A stretch of 64,000 nucleotides of DNA from Saussurea involucrata (GCA_033807775.1 CM066317.1:15697370-15761369), one strand, 5' to 3'; counted from the stretch's first letter, positions 46,422 through 58,230 are shown. Made by a program: numbers and translations. The notes: generated by a model not told the origin, from the sequence alone.

Positions 46422-46892
46422 GTGAGCAATACCGGGTACCCACCCTATTTTCATGGAACCGGAACCGGCGGTTCCTAGAAAGAAAGAACCGGAACCGTTC
46501 CCGTCGGTTCTCTATTTTTTGGGACCGGTCCCGGAACCGCTGGGAACCGGTTCCGGTTCCAGGTACCCGCTGACAACTTTTTATTTTTATTTTTTAACAT
46601 TGTTTGGAGCAATAGATAGACCTGGCTAACCCGTTTAACCCACTAACCCATTTAACCCGTTTAACATTTATAAATATAAAACTTTTAATAGGGTGCTCCA
46701 ACATAATAGGGTGCACCAACTTAGAGGGTCCAAGCCAACGGACTCAAACCACCAAGCTAGGGTCAAGGGTGGTGATGCAAATGAAAATACAAGGGGTGAG
46801 ATCATATTTATAGTGGGCATAAAGCATAAGGTTTTTGTTTCCCACCAATGTGGGATGGGAGGAAATCCCACTTCCTTGTGAAACATACAGAA

Positions 46893-48350
46893 ATTGACAG
46901 CTCCTATATGCCATAAGTTACGATATATTTCTTCCATTTAGAAGCCAAATTGGACACTATCATCTAAATGAAAGTTGTTCATTGATATCTTGGGATTCCA
47001 CAGAAACTAGATTCATGCAATTCGGAGCTATAATCAGACCGCTACAACCTTTACAAAAACAGTGCGCAGGTTCTTGTGTACAATGTGAGCTGATTCAAAA
47101 ACTCAGTGTTTTGACACATTTAAACTCATAATTAGGACTTTAATTCTTCATAACAGTTCTTAAGGACATTCTAAGCTTTCCAACGGTATATCGTACACCT
47201 CATTTGGACCAACGGTTGATTTTCTATGAATTTTCTAACAACATGGCAGAAACTTTAAAACTCATAATTGACAGCTTTTATATGCCATAAGTTACGATAT
47301 ATTTCTTCCATTTAGAAGCCAAATTGAACACTATCATCTAAATGAAAGTTGTTCATTGATATCTTTGGATTCCACAGAAACTGGATTCATGCAATTCGGG
47401 GCTATAATCAGACCGCTACAACCTTTACAAAAACAGTGTGCAGGTTCTTGTGTACAATGTGAGTTGATTCAAAAACTCGGTGTTTTGACACATTTAAACT
47501 CATAATTAATACTTTAATTCTTCATAACAGTTCTTAAGGACATTCTAAGCTTTCCAACGGTATATCGTACACCTCATTTGGACCAACGGTTGATTTTCTA
47601 TGAATTTTCTAATAACATGGCAGAAACTTTAAAACTCATCATTGACAGTTCCTATATGCCATAAGTTACGATATATTTCTTCCATTTAGAAGTCAAATTG
47701 GACACTATCATCTAAATGAAAGTTGTTCATTGATATCTTTGGATTCCATAGAAACTGGATTCATACAATTCGGAGCTATAATCAGACCGCTACAACTTTT
47801 ACAAAAACAGTGCGCAGATTCTTGTGTACAATGTGAGCTGATTCAAAAACTCAGTGTTTTGACACATTTAAACTCATAATTAGGACTTTAATTCTTCATA
47901 ACAGTTCTTAAGGACATTCTAAGCTTTCCAACGGTATATCGTACACCTCATTTGGACCAACGGTTGATTTTCTATGAATTTTCTAATAACATGGCAGAAA
48001 CTTTAAAACTCATCATTGACAGCTCCTATATGCCATAAGTTACGATATCTTTCTTCCATTTAGAAGCCAAATTGAACACTATCATCTAAATGAAAGTTGT
48101 TCATTGTTATCTTTGGATTCCACAGAAACTGGATTCATGCATTCGGAGCTATAATCAGACCGCTACAACCTTTACAAAAACAGTGCGCAAATTCTTGTAT
48201 ACAATGTGAAAACTCAGTGTTTTGACACATTTAAACTCATAATTAGGACTTTAACTCTTCATAACAGTTCTTAAGGACATTCTAATCTTTCTAACGGTAT
48301 ATCGTACACCTCATTTGGACCAACGGTTGATTTTCTATGAATTTTCTAAT
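46893..48350. repeat. 374-bp tandem satellite, about 3.9 copies
   Basis: ATTGACAG starts successive units at 46893, 47267, 47641 and 48015, exactly 374 bases apart. Units appear over 95 percent alike by eye; the fourth has two small deletions and ends early. Each unit contains TATATGCCATAAGTTACGAT and CCAACGGTATATCGTACACC. No ORF. Confidence 0.95.
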
Positions 48351-48390
48351 ATGTAATAAATAAATAAATATATTATACATAGATATTTTC

Positions 48391-48720
48391 TATTAAAATA
48401 TACCGGGTACCCAGCGGTTCCGGTTCTGGGTACCCAGCGAGATCGGGTACCCGGTCCTTGAACCTGTCCCAGCGGGTAGCGGTTCTTAAAAAATGAGAAC
48501 CAGAACCGGACCCAGTTTCAATCGGTTCCGTATTTTAGGAACTGGAACCGGAACCGATGTGACTGGTTCTGGTTCCTAAAATAACGGAACATATGTAACT
48601 GGGTCCGGTTCCGATTCTCATTTTTTTAGAACCGCTACCCGCCGGAACCGGTTCCGGGACCGGGTACCCGGTCCCACTGGGTACCCAAAACCGGAACTGC
48701 TGGGTACCTGGTATATTTTA
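48391..48720. repeat. Internal foldback of ACCGG-rich sequence
   Basis: AATATACCGGGTACCCAGCG on the left pairs with the complement at about 48700-48720. The arms of about 160 bp meet near 48555 around GGAACCGGAACCGATG. It is related to the terminal repeats of the surrounding element and probably a shorter relative inserted within it. Confidence 0.75.
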
Positions 48721-49399
48721 ATAGAAAATATCTACATATTTAATATTTGTTACATATTTAGTATTTACATATAAATATTTAATCTAAATAAAAAAATTAA
48801 TAAACTACCAAAATTACTTTTTAGGTTTACCGACTTTACTTTCCATCCATATTGATTCATTCACAGTTCACACCATACTCCTCCATAGCGCCGCACACAC
48901 ACAAACCTCACGATTCACGAAGGTAGCTAAGCTGCCGTGCGCAACTAATTTTTTTTTTAGGTAATTTTCTAATTGGTCGTATTGATCTTGATGAGACATT
49001 TGTTAGCATCAACTAATTTCTTTTTGAGGTAATTTTCTAATTTTTATTTATTGTAGTGACAATTTATAAAATGGCATGGTATTGGTTTAGTTAGGTATTT
49101 AATTTGTTTTGACTTTGATCCAAGTGTTTTATTTGTTAGGTGTTGACGTGAAGTGCCATGAAGTCGTAAAGTGCCGTGAAGACATGAAGCGTTTTATTCG
49201 TTTTGTACTTTTGTTGATGTCGTATCGAGACTTAAGAATTTCTAATTTGGTTATGTAATAATTATTTTTATCGGATTAGTTTTTAGTTTTAATCGTTTGT
49301 TGTATGAAAACTACGTTGGTACTTTAAGTTTAAGTTGTTTTTTTCTACTTTGCAAGTGTTTTAAAATTACATTTTATTGTAAAAATTGTAATAAAAAAA
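48721..49399. other. DNA element interior, no gene
   Basis: AT-rich; GAAGTGCCATGAAGTCG with a near repeat at about 49150. Nothing coding recognised. Confidence 0.5.
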
Positions 49400-49563
49400 A
49401 GGTTGTCAGCGGGTACCCGGAATCGGTTCCCAGCGGTTCCGGGACCGGTTCCAAAAAAAAAAAGAACCGACGGGAACGGTTCCGGTTCCGGTTCTTTCTT
49501 TCTAGGAACCGCCGGTTCCGGTTCCATGAAAATAAGGCGGGTACCCGGTATTGCTCACCCCTA

Positions 49564-50430
49564 GATACAAGTGTCAATCAATGGTTGCTAACATTTTTTA
49601 TTGATATGAGTTATGAAATAGAATTGTATTAAAATTTGTGGGTTATAAATAAGAATTTGTGGTTGGTAATTACTAATGGAGGGGATAAGTGTTGGGTTGA
49701 AGGAATGAAGAAAAACCCAAAAAAATGGACTTTGTGGAGCTGACAGACGCTAAAGCGGGTTTCTCAGAAAGTCGGATGAAACTCGCATGAAAGTCGCCCG
49801 GATTCTCAGAAAGTCGGATGAAACTCACATTGGTCTCTGATCACGCGATTTCTTCGTTTTTCATACCCAAAACGATCTCCAACCATCCTAATATGATAAT
49901 TTGGTAAAACTCTCATAATTATCATCTTTAATACCATTCACTAATGTGGTTAATCATTAATGGGATACCGAAAGTCATGGGTGTTACAAGAAAGTCACAA
50001 TTTAATGTAGTTACAAGTACCATTAGTATAGTCGACTATTCCATCCCTAAGTCTATCTCATTTATGGTACGTTGATATAAAGAGCTATGAAGGAAGCATG
50101 CTGCTTTTTACCATTCTTTGCATTGTCATTTTTCCCTTGGTTGTTGTCATAAGTTTGTATTATAATTAAGTGGTTGATGCTTATATTGTCCAGTTACTTC
50201 AATGAATAAACTATATACTGCAAGTTATGGGATCATGTGAGAAGTGTCATTTTTTGTGAGAAGTGTCAGAAGGACCTTTAAATCACTTTTAATCAAATAA
50301 CCCCCATGAATTGTGGCTTAAAAAAGAACTGATGCAGTGCATCTAGTGCATCTCGTTATAATGTTCGTCCATTTCTCATCCAACGGTCAATAACCACTTC
50401 TCACGTTTCTCACCATATTTGCACTTCTCA
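49564..50430. other. No gene; small duplication
   Basis: TCTCAGAAAGTCGGATGAAA occurs twice (about 49762 and 49804). TGAGAAGTG-type words at 50230-50430 in both orientations suggest a MITE remnant. Confidence 0.5.
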
Positions 50431-50434
50431 CCAG

Positions 50435-50649
50435 AACCAACCCTATACTACACTGGGATCTCCTGCTCTTCCGGGATGGACGGTTAGTGGTGGAGACCCA
50501 TGTATTGAGTCTTGGCAAGGTGTTGTATGTGACACTATATGGAAATCCTTCTCTCCCCAATTTATGGAAGTTTTTATGCATCAATTGTTAGAGGATGTTA
50601 TTAATTTTTACAGAACCGTTCATGGTGCCAATTTGGGAGGAGAACTTGT
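50435..50649 (+). pseudogene. STRUBBELIG-family LRR receptor exon fragment
   Basis: The frame gives TTLGSPALPGWTVSGGDPCI, then ESWQGVVCD (50447-50535), the N-terminal LRR cap of the STRUBBELIG-RECEPTOR FAMILY with its WxG..C pattern. After AT-rich, probably intronic, sequence ending TTTTTACAG, a second block at 50614-50649 reads TVHGANLGGEL, the next SRF exon. Nothing further of the LRRs or kinase is present. It is an isolated gene fragment, possibly transposon-captured. Confidence 0.65.
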
Positions 50650-51300
50650 GATACCCTAGGATCGTTAACTTCAATACAAAGCATGTACGTTTCATTCTTG
50701 TTGGTGTTGTTTGTTTTTTAAGAGATGTTGAACTTTGGAGTCTTTTTTCGGTTCTTATTGATAAGGATTGGTACTGCAGTTTAAAAGCGGAATCAATAAG
50801 ATTGTTTGTTTCCTTAAACTAATAAACGTTTGAAATGTAAATGTCTACGATATAGGAAATCACCATAAGGATTGGTTACATTTGTTCCTATCTAGAAAAA
50901 TTGAAATTAATAATTATGACTCATGCAATTTAATACATATTAATTTTTCGATATAAACCGAAACAAACCAGTTATTTTATATTTTAAGCATAAATAAAGG
51001 GAATAACTTGGTAAAAGTTAAATAAACATAAACAAAATGGTCTTTTAATCGAAAAATTAATTAACAACGAAAGTTTTAAAACAGGATTATTTTGAAATTT
51101 AACGAGGCTTGAGATCCAATCCAAATCCACGTATACAAGACCCAAAAATAAAAACTTATGGCCCAACAGTTTTCAGCTTAATTTGCCATTGGCCCATGTG
51201 GCTTTCGGCCCACAACATCATCAGGCCCAAGTTCAACCAACAGGTTAGCCAAAAACTAATTATCCCTATGGCTTAGGCCCAACCAACAGATTAGCCAAAA
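50650..51300. other. No gene recognised
   Basis: AT-rich. GCCCAACCAACA and TTAGCCAAAAACTA are each present twice around 51235-51305, a short duplication. Confidence 0.5.
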
Positions 51301-51309
51301 ACTAGGCAT

Positions 51310-51535
51310 GGGAAATTGGGAATGACCCCCAACCTGTCGGAGAATCCGGTTTACCCGTCTGAATCAAAGATGGGGATTCCTCGTTAAACCAGGGATAGGG
51401 ATGGGGACAGGGACAAGGACGGGGATTCCTCGTTAAACCAGGGATGGGAACAGGGACAGGGATTCCTGTTTGTCTCAAACTGGGGACCGGGACTGGGATG
51501 AGGATCCTTGTTTGTCTCAAACCGGGGATGGGCTA
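51310..51535. repeat. GGGATTCCT minisatellite
   Basis: Units beginning GGGGATTCCTCGTTAAACCA recur at about 51373 and 51421. Related units GATTCCTGTTTGTCTCAAAC and GATCCTTGTTTGTCTCAAAC follow at about 51460 and 51502. All are interspersed with GGGACAGGGA. Confidence 0.75.
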
Positions 51536-51734
51536 TATCGCACTCCCTTCCCAGTCACATCCTCATTATATATTTTAATTAATAAATTAAATATACTTTA
51601 TTTATTTAAACCAAGTCGCTAATTCATAATTTCATATTTCCTAACTAGGTTTAGATCTAAAATTATTATCGCATTCTTTGTCCAGTCCCGTTTTGTTTTT
51701 TTTTTTTTGAAAACAAAAACCCGTTTTGTTATTA

Positions 51735-51912
51735 TCTATACTATATATATATAAGCTTGAAACGGCAGTTAATGTTGAAGTCGTATGACTTTTGATGCTA
51801 TATGTACAAGTCTCACAACTCAATGTCCCTTTAAATCTCTCTCTTTCCTAAACACTCAACCTCTCTCCCTTCACTCTCACCTTACCCTCCCTACTATTAC
51901 CCACCATACTTT
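51735..51912 (+). mobile_element. Possible Helitron 5' terminus
   Basis: ATCTATACTATATATATATA with TC at 51735-51736 preceded by A. No hairpin-CTRR partner found downstream. Low confidence, because the sequence is also a simple TA-rich stretch. Confidence 0.3.
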
Positions 51913-53032
51913 GGAAAATTGACACAAATAGCCATCCCAACAAACCAACTTGAGAAAATAGCCAAAATCTCTCCCGTATTACGAAAATGACCATGGGTCC
52001 GCACTCGGATCCAGTGCGGACCGCACTCGCACCCAAAACGACGTCGTTTTGAATAAAAATGTGTTTTTTGATTTTGTCGGATCCGGCACCGCAAGTGCGG
52101 ACCTGGTGGTGAGCAAGTGCGGATGCGTACCTCAAACTAAATTGTGAATTGAATTTCCAATTTACACTTTTAACCCCTATACTTATTTACTTACTTTACT
52201 TTATACCTTTTAGTTTCATAATTTAATTTTACATTTAACACATATAATCGTTTATTAACTAAAATACGTTAAAAATACATTTTAATTTTAACAAGTTACA
52301 CCATTGTAATCGTCTTTTCGATACGTTCGAAATGAGCCCAATATTAAATTTTTTTGGATTTTTATATTTTAATATATATCATATACACTACATAAAAAAT
52401 ATTTTTTATATTTAAAATTCATTTTTTAACTTATTTTCAATTTTGTTTTACACTCCTATCGCATTAACATAATAATCATATATGATATATATTAAAATAT
52501 TTTTATTAAAATTATTTGTTAAAAATTATTTTTTAAAACTTATTTTTTATATAGTGTATATGATATATTAAAATATATAAATCAAAAAAATTTAATATTT
52601 GGCTCATTTCGAACGTATCGAAAAGACGATTACAATGGTGTAACTTGTTAAAATTAAAACGTATTTTTTTAACGTATTTTAGTTAATAAACGATTATATG
52701 TGTTAAATGTAAAATTAAATTATGAAACTAAAAGGTATAAAGTAAAGTAAGTAAATAAGTATAGGGGTTAAAAGTGTAAATTAGAAATTAAATTCACAAT
52801 TTAGTCTGAGTGAGGTACGCATCCGCACTTGCTCACCACCAGGTCCGCACTTGCGGTGCCGGATCCGACAAAATCAAAAAACCCATTTTTATTCAAAACG
52901 ACGTCGTTTTGGGTACGAGTGCGGTCCGCACTGGAATCGAGTGCGGACCCATGGCCATTTTCGTAATACGGGAGAGATTTTGGCTATTTTCTCAATTGGG
53001 TTCGTTGGAATGGTTATTTTCGTCAATTTCCC
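51913..53032. mobile_element. MULE-type foldback element with 9-bp TSD
   Basis: 1120 bp, flanked by CCATACTTT (51904-51912 and 53033-53041). It is almost entirely an inverted repeat: the left arm from GGAAAATTGAC and the right arm from GGGAAATTGAC (complement) continue for over 500 bp each, meeting near 52475. The arms include AAAACGACGTCGTTTT and several GTGCGGACC-type words. Length of duplication and long arms fit Mutator-like foldback elements. No transposase. Confidence 0.92.
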
Positions 53033-53041
53033 CCATACTTT

Positions 53042-53883
53042 CCCATACCTTTTACCCTTCATTACCCTACTATAAATACTCCTCCAACCTCCATTTTATT
53101 TTTCATCTCATCCTCCCATCCAATCGAAAATATGCTGTCGACCACCATCTTGCCGACAAAAAAAAATATTTTTTTCCTACCGAAATTCCTTCATTTTCAT
53201 CTTCTTTTTCGGTGGGAATGCTCCCAATTTCGGTGGAAAGTCCACAAAAAAAAAACTGCCGATGTTTCCATTTGTTCGTGGTGTTTCTTCTCCGTCGGAC
53301 GCTGAGGGGGAGAAACCATCTGAGGGGGAGCAACTATCTGAAAGGAAGAAACCATCTGAGGGGGAGCAATATCAGCGTTCAACTCGATCAACACCAACCC
53401 TCAATACTCATAGTCAACATCCAACTCAAATTTTGGTCAAACATATGGGAACCGGCGAACCAACCAAAGGGAAGCAGATCTGTCTAACCAATGTGACTAA
53501 GGGGAAAGAAAACCAAGACAAAGGAAGAATGGTGATGACTGCCGATAAGGAAGCTGAAGATGCTATGAGAAAGAAAGAAGATGCAAGATATGGGCAAAGG
53601 CATCCTGAGGCTATCTCACTCAAACTTCCTTCAAAGATTATCACCAAGTTGGATATCTGGGCATATCTGTTTCTTCTATGATGGAAGTACACTCTATTTC
53701 ATTCATATTGTTTATTCTTTATTCTTTCATTCATTTCATTCATATGTAAATATCATATACACACACACAAAAATGGACTGTGTGAAAAAGAACCCAAAAG
53801 AGTAAAACAGGGTCAACATGTATTAGTCATTGTCTTACTCATGTTTTTCTAAGTATGGATGTCATCATCAAATAGGGGGAGAT
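53042..53883 (+). other. TATA box, leader and unrecognised ORF
   Basis: TATAAATA at 53071-53078 is followed by a pyrimidine-rich leader and an ATG at 53132 whose frame stops near 53305. An overlapping 139-codon frame (53262-53681) encodes a hydrophilic Lys/Glu-rich protein (EGEKPSEGEQLSERKKPSEG repeats, then TADKEAEDAMRKKEDARYG). I know no match. From about 53800 the sequence is the 3' end of a Copia element, so this may be its internal region or a captured gene. Confidence 0.4.
53871..53883 (+). other. Polypurine tract of Copia element
   Basis: AATAGGGGGAGAT directly before TGTTGGG; CATCAAATAGGGGGAGAT is the usual form in Copia (SIRE/Maximus-like) elements. Confidence 0.8.
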
Positions 53884-54877
53884 TGTTGGGTCATCAAAGA
53901 TTTGAAGATGACCTCATGATCTCCTTACATACTTTGAAAAACATTTTATACTTAGAGAAATTTTAGATGGTTCTTTGTAATGGCTTAGTCTTACTTTCAA
54001 AGTTCGGTGAAGTCGAAGATCAGCCGAAATCAAGAAGAAGTAAATCTACCAATGCGGATTGAAGATGGACTTCTCAACCCAAACTAAGCTGTCTCACCGA
54101 TTGTCACCATGAAAATCGATGAGATCATCAAACAGGAGAATCCTCTTTTGTCTCCTTGCCAAGAAGATCTTCATCATAAGAGGTATGTTTGGCCATCCCA
54201 CTGACTGTCCTCATGAAAATTGGTGGGATCCTCAAAATTGGAGGATCCCCTCATAACATCCTTCCTAAGAAGACTCCCACCTATTTTGTCCATGACAAAT
54301 CGGTGGGATTCTCAAATAGGAGGATCCTCCCTTGTGTCCATGCTAAAAGGTGTTATCATCAAAGAAAGAATGTCTGGGTATGGAAGAAAAAGGTTCATTT
54401 GTCCTTTTTCCCATTCTTAGATATTGTCTCCATCAAACATTTCTAGTATTATAGGAAAAGACACATCAACTTTTGAGAGTCAAACCTGACCTTCAAATGA
54501 CAAAGTGACAAGTGTCTCATGCATCACATACTCATGGCACTATATAAAGATGAAGACTTCTCCATGCAGAACAACACTTACACAACTCTTGAAGATTACT
54601 CTGTGCTCAAGATATTCTACTCCTTTCTCTCCTTGAACTTTATAGCTTTCAATCTTTGTGTGTTTTAGAAGTTGTTTAGTTTTCAGTATTACTTTGTGAA
54701 GATTGTTAGAATAGATTTTATTTGTTCTTTTCGCAACAATCTAATTGTTCTATGTGTAATTCTTGATTTGAATATTTTTAATAAAAGAATTAATTAAAGT
54801 GAAAAAATTGTGTATTGTATTCAACCCCCCCTTCGACAATACTTGTTCTTGTTCTTATTAGCCATCTGGGACTAACA
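53884..54877 (+). repeat. Copia-type LTR
   Basis: 994 bp, TGTTGGGTCATC ... GGGACTAACA. A TATA box TATATAAA at 54541-54548 follows CTCATGGCAC. Several CACCGATT/GTCACCATGAAAAT subrepeats lie in the first half. It is preceded by a polypurine tract, so it is a 3' LTR; no 5' LTR or pol is in the window. Confidence 0.85.
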
Positions 54878-54879
54878 GT

Positions 54880-55403
54880 GACAATATCTAAGAATGGAAA
54901 AAAAGACAAATGCACATTTTCCTCCATACCCAGACATTCCTTCTTTGATGAGATTTTTTTTTAGCAAAGACACAAGGGAGGATCTTCCTATTTAAGGATC
55001 CCACCGATTTGTCATGGACAAAGTAGATGAGAGTCTTCTTAGGAAGGAGTCATGGGAGGATCCTCCAATTTTCATGGAGACAATCGGTGGGATATCCAAA
55101 GTTACCTCTTATGATGAAAAACTTCTTGGCAAGGAGACAAGGGAGGATTCTCCTGTTTGATGATCTTACCGATTTTCATGGAGACAATCGGTGAGACATC
55201 CTAGTTTGGGGTGAGAAGTCCATCTTCAATCCGCATTGGTAGATTTCCTTCTTCTTGATTTCGGCTGATCTTTGACTTCACCGAACTTTGACAGTATGAC
55301 TAAGCTATTACAAAGAACCTAAAATTTCTCTAAGTATAAAAGATGTTTTTCAAAGAATGTAAAGAGATCAGGAGGTCATCTTCAAATCTTTGATGACCCA
55401 ACA
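54880..55403 (-). repeat. Inverted truncated LTR of the same Copia family
   Basis: Reads as the complement of roughly the first 550 bp of the LTR at 53884, ending CCCAACA at 55403, and begins directly after that LTR's last bases. Divergence from the plus-strand LTR is clearly larger than between LTRs of one young element. Confidence 0.85.
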
Positions 55404-58230
55404 GTTTCCATTCTCATTTCGTTTTCCTAGGGTTGCAGGGTCAAGTTGAAACGATTAACGAAACATCTATGGTTGGCAATTCAATTATTCTTTAATTCAT
55501 TGCATGTACTAGAGCTCAAAGTTGGTAGCAAAACACCTATGGTTGTAAGTTCATTTGTCAATTTCATTTAAACTCTTAACTGTTTATAACATGAAGTTCC
55601 CTATATTGACGTGTTCTTAAAAATGATTTCATACATGACTACATGAGAGTACAATTTAGCAAAACAACTCAAATTCTTGTACAATTGCCAAGAAGTTGTA
55701 TCAAAAATTGAGGTATGAGCTTTATCACCCGAACATGGTGCAACAAATTTGTTTCATTTCACTATTCAGCTTTATTTGAATCCTCATGCAATTTCCACCT
55801 TCCAACAAATCATATGGTCAACAAACTAGAAAGAAAGAATGAGGTATGAACTTGATCCTTCCATTTTTTTAGTATGTGTTGGAGATTCTCTTACTGAATA
55901 AATACAACACCTTATATTGCTCATCCTGAGCTGATACTTTTTCATTACAATCTTGGATCATATGAATGCCCTTGGTTGTAGCATCCGATACAAATGTCGC
56001 TCTCCTTATAACTTTTTATGGAACACCAATGAGACTATATAATATTGCAATCCTAATGCCATTAGAGAGAAACACTAGGTTCTCGATACCTTGTAATGAT
56101 AAGGCTTAAAGAGGAGCTTAACAGTATAAATTTTGAAATTTGCGTCGAACCTCAGTCACCTGTCTCAAAAATTAAATATTGCCACACTAGGTGTCCCATT
56201 AATGTTCTTGGATATAACTAAAATAAACTTATTCTGTAATTTCCCCTAATGGACGCCCACAAACCTAGAAATCTGTCTTATAATTGATTAACCCCCAAAA
56301 AATTCAATCAATTATGATTGCACCACCAAGTTTTTAAGCGAAACCTCAATAGAAATTATAATTGATTAACACCCCAAAAATATTACGATATGATAGCATA
56401 TTATCATGTGTTTGTATCTAAGACCAACTCTAATGATAGTTTTCTACTACGCCTAATGACCAATCAGTAGTAAAAGTCTTTTTTCTAACCTATGTATCCA
56501 ATAATTGATCTACTTCAGTTATAACAAACCACCCCAAGTAGTGCCGTATTGGCTTGTTATCAACTAATGCTACCCATCATTTATGATTCAAGTTTTACAT
56601 GGCTGCAAATGTCAACTGATTTCAAGTTAAGTAAATTGGTTGCATTAATTGCATCAGCCTCTTGCCAACTAATGCCACTCATTCCTTCTCCTGTCGGTTT
56701 TCGTTCTATTGCACAAAGACAGATTGGTTTACACTTTCTAGATAACACACAAACTGGGTGTATTTACCCACACATTGAACCTAAATTTGGTACTTCCTTT
56801 ATGTCAAAAATGTAACATTTTTGCATTTTTACAACCTAACCCAGTTACGGTTAACCGTTCACATTCACACAAATTATCCGTAAATTCTTATTCATTTGTT
56901 TTAAGTTGATCTCTAACATGTTAATTTTTGCTAATGAAATTAGAAAATAAATGTATCTAAGAAGATGAATTAAAAATGTCAATTTGTAATCGTCAGGAAA
57001 AAATAGTTGGTTTTCCTTTTACATTTTGAATATCATGAAAGAAAATTAATAATTGAGTTGTCTTTAGTTAATTAAATATAAGATGCATTAATTGTAATTT
57101 TGTTTTGTTCAGACATAAAATTTAGATTTTTAATCGGTAGTGACATTAATCTTTTATATATGGTTTATAAGAAAATTTTACATACCACTGCATTGCAGCG
57201 GGTACAAAACAAAATACATAGCTAGGGATGTGTTTAAGTTGCTTTCATTAAGGTTTTCTATTTTCGTTTTTCTTGTAAGTTATGATGGTAGAATTGCATT
57301 GATGGTTTTCTTGATAACTCAATCACCATTGCTGAGATTTTATAAAGTAGATTTTGGGCAAATGAAATTTTATATGTTTTGTTTTAACTACTTCTCGTAT
57401 AAGCTTGTGGTTCCTGATGGAGTCACTGTAAGTCTCTCATACCAACAAGATTAGTTCAGTAGTTATCTGTAGTTTTAATATCATGTAAAAATCTTATTCA
57501 TAAAACAAGGCTCATGTTACTCATATGTGGGTAAGTTCTACATTGTTGAATGTTGCTTACTAATTTAATGGGTAAAGTAGGCAGTTAATATATGATTGAT
57601 TGAATTGGTGAGATAAACTAGGTTATGCCTTTTTGTTTATAGTCAAAATCCGAAAAGGCAGGACATGGCAATATCAATTAAAACTACTGATGCTGATAAG
57701 ATTTTGAACTAAAAGACTCCAATGTGATATGGTCTTAGTTGTCTGGACACACATTCATATTTATGGTTATTGCTTAGAACATAAAAGAAGTTTCAACCCC
57801 TAAAATGTAATAAGGTATGGAAAGCCTATTCAATTATGTGCAACTGCTCACAAGATTTTGACACTGTCTTCTTTTGTATATTCACATGAAAGTTTAGACC
57901 CACCCTAAATGTAATAAAGTATGGAAAAGCCTATTCAATCATGTACAGGGCACTGCTCTCAATATTTTGTCTTCATTTGTATATTCACATGAAAGTTTAG
58001 ACCCAAAAACACGTTTTTACTACTTGTGTATGTTTTATACATCTGATAGGTTTGATATTATTTTCAATAAATTTGAATGAAGAGTACCGGATTCTGTTTT
58101 GAGTCATGGGTCTCACAAAGATGATTTTGGTTCCTTAATGGTGAAATAGTTGATGTATTGGATGTTGATCTCTTGTGGTATTGAATCCTTTCTCAAATGG
58201 TTATCGGATTTGAGTTTAATGGTGAGGCTG
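55404..58230. other. Intergenic, no firm gene
   Basis: AT-rich. Minus strand 55877-56019 reads open for 47 codons (ATFVSDATTKGIHMIQDCNE, then KVSAQDEQYKVLYLFSKRI) with coding-like composition but no recognised family. TATTCACATGAAAGTTTAGA is repeated at about 57880 and 57977. No RNA gene seen. Confidence 0.4.

Larger units (their letters stand above)
34276..49563. mobile_element. Long-TIR DNA element split by Athila
   Basis: The left end TAGTGGTGAG (34276-34285) and its continuation CAATACCGGGTACCC at 46427 are separated by the Athila insertion. The right end at 49400-49563 is the complement of 46427-46575 for about 150 bp, ending GCTCACCCCTA. Without Athila the element is about 3.15 kb. The terminal TAGGGGTGAGC style suggests hAT; no matching 8-bp duplication was found. 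It has no transposase and carries a satellite array. Confidence 0.8.

Noticed and set aside
46893..48350. CRISPR-like regular array
   Set aside because: Units are contiguous 374-bp tandem copies without spacers, in a plant genome.
52810..53487. 225-codon frame
   Set aside because: Its first half is the right arm of the MULE foldback; the left arm gives the same peptide start on the other strand.
57185..57230. Helitron 3' end (TGCATTGCAGCGGG followed by CTAG)
   Set aside because: The hairpin stem is incomplete and CTAG is followed by G, not T; the same problem affects TGCATTGCAACGGG at 59375.
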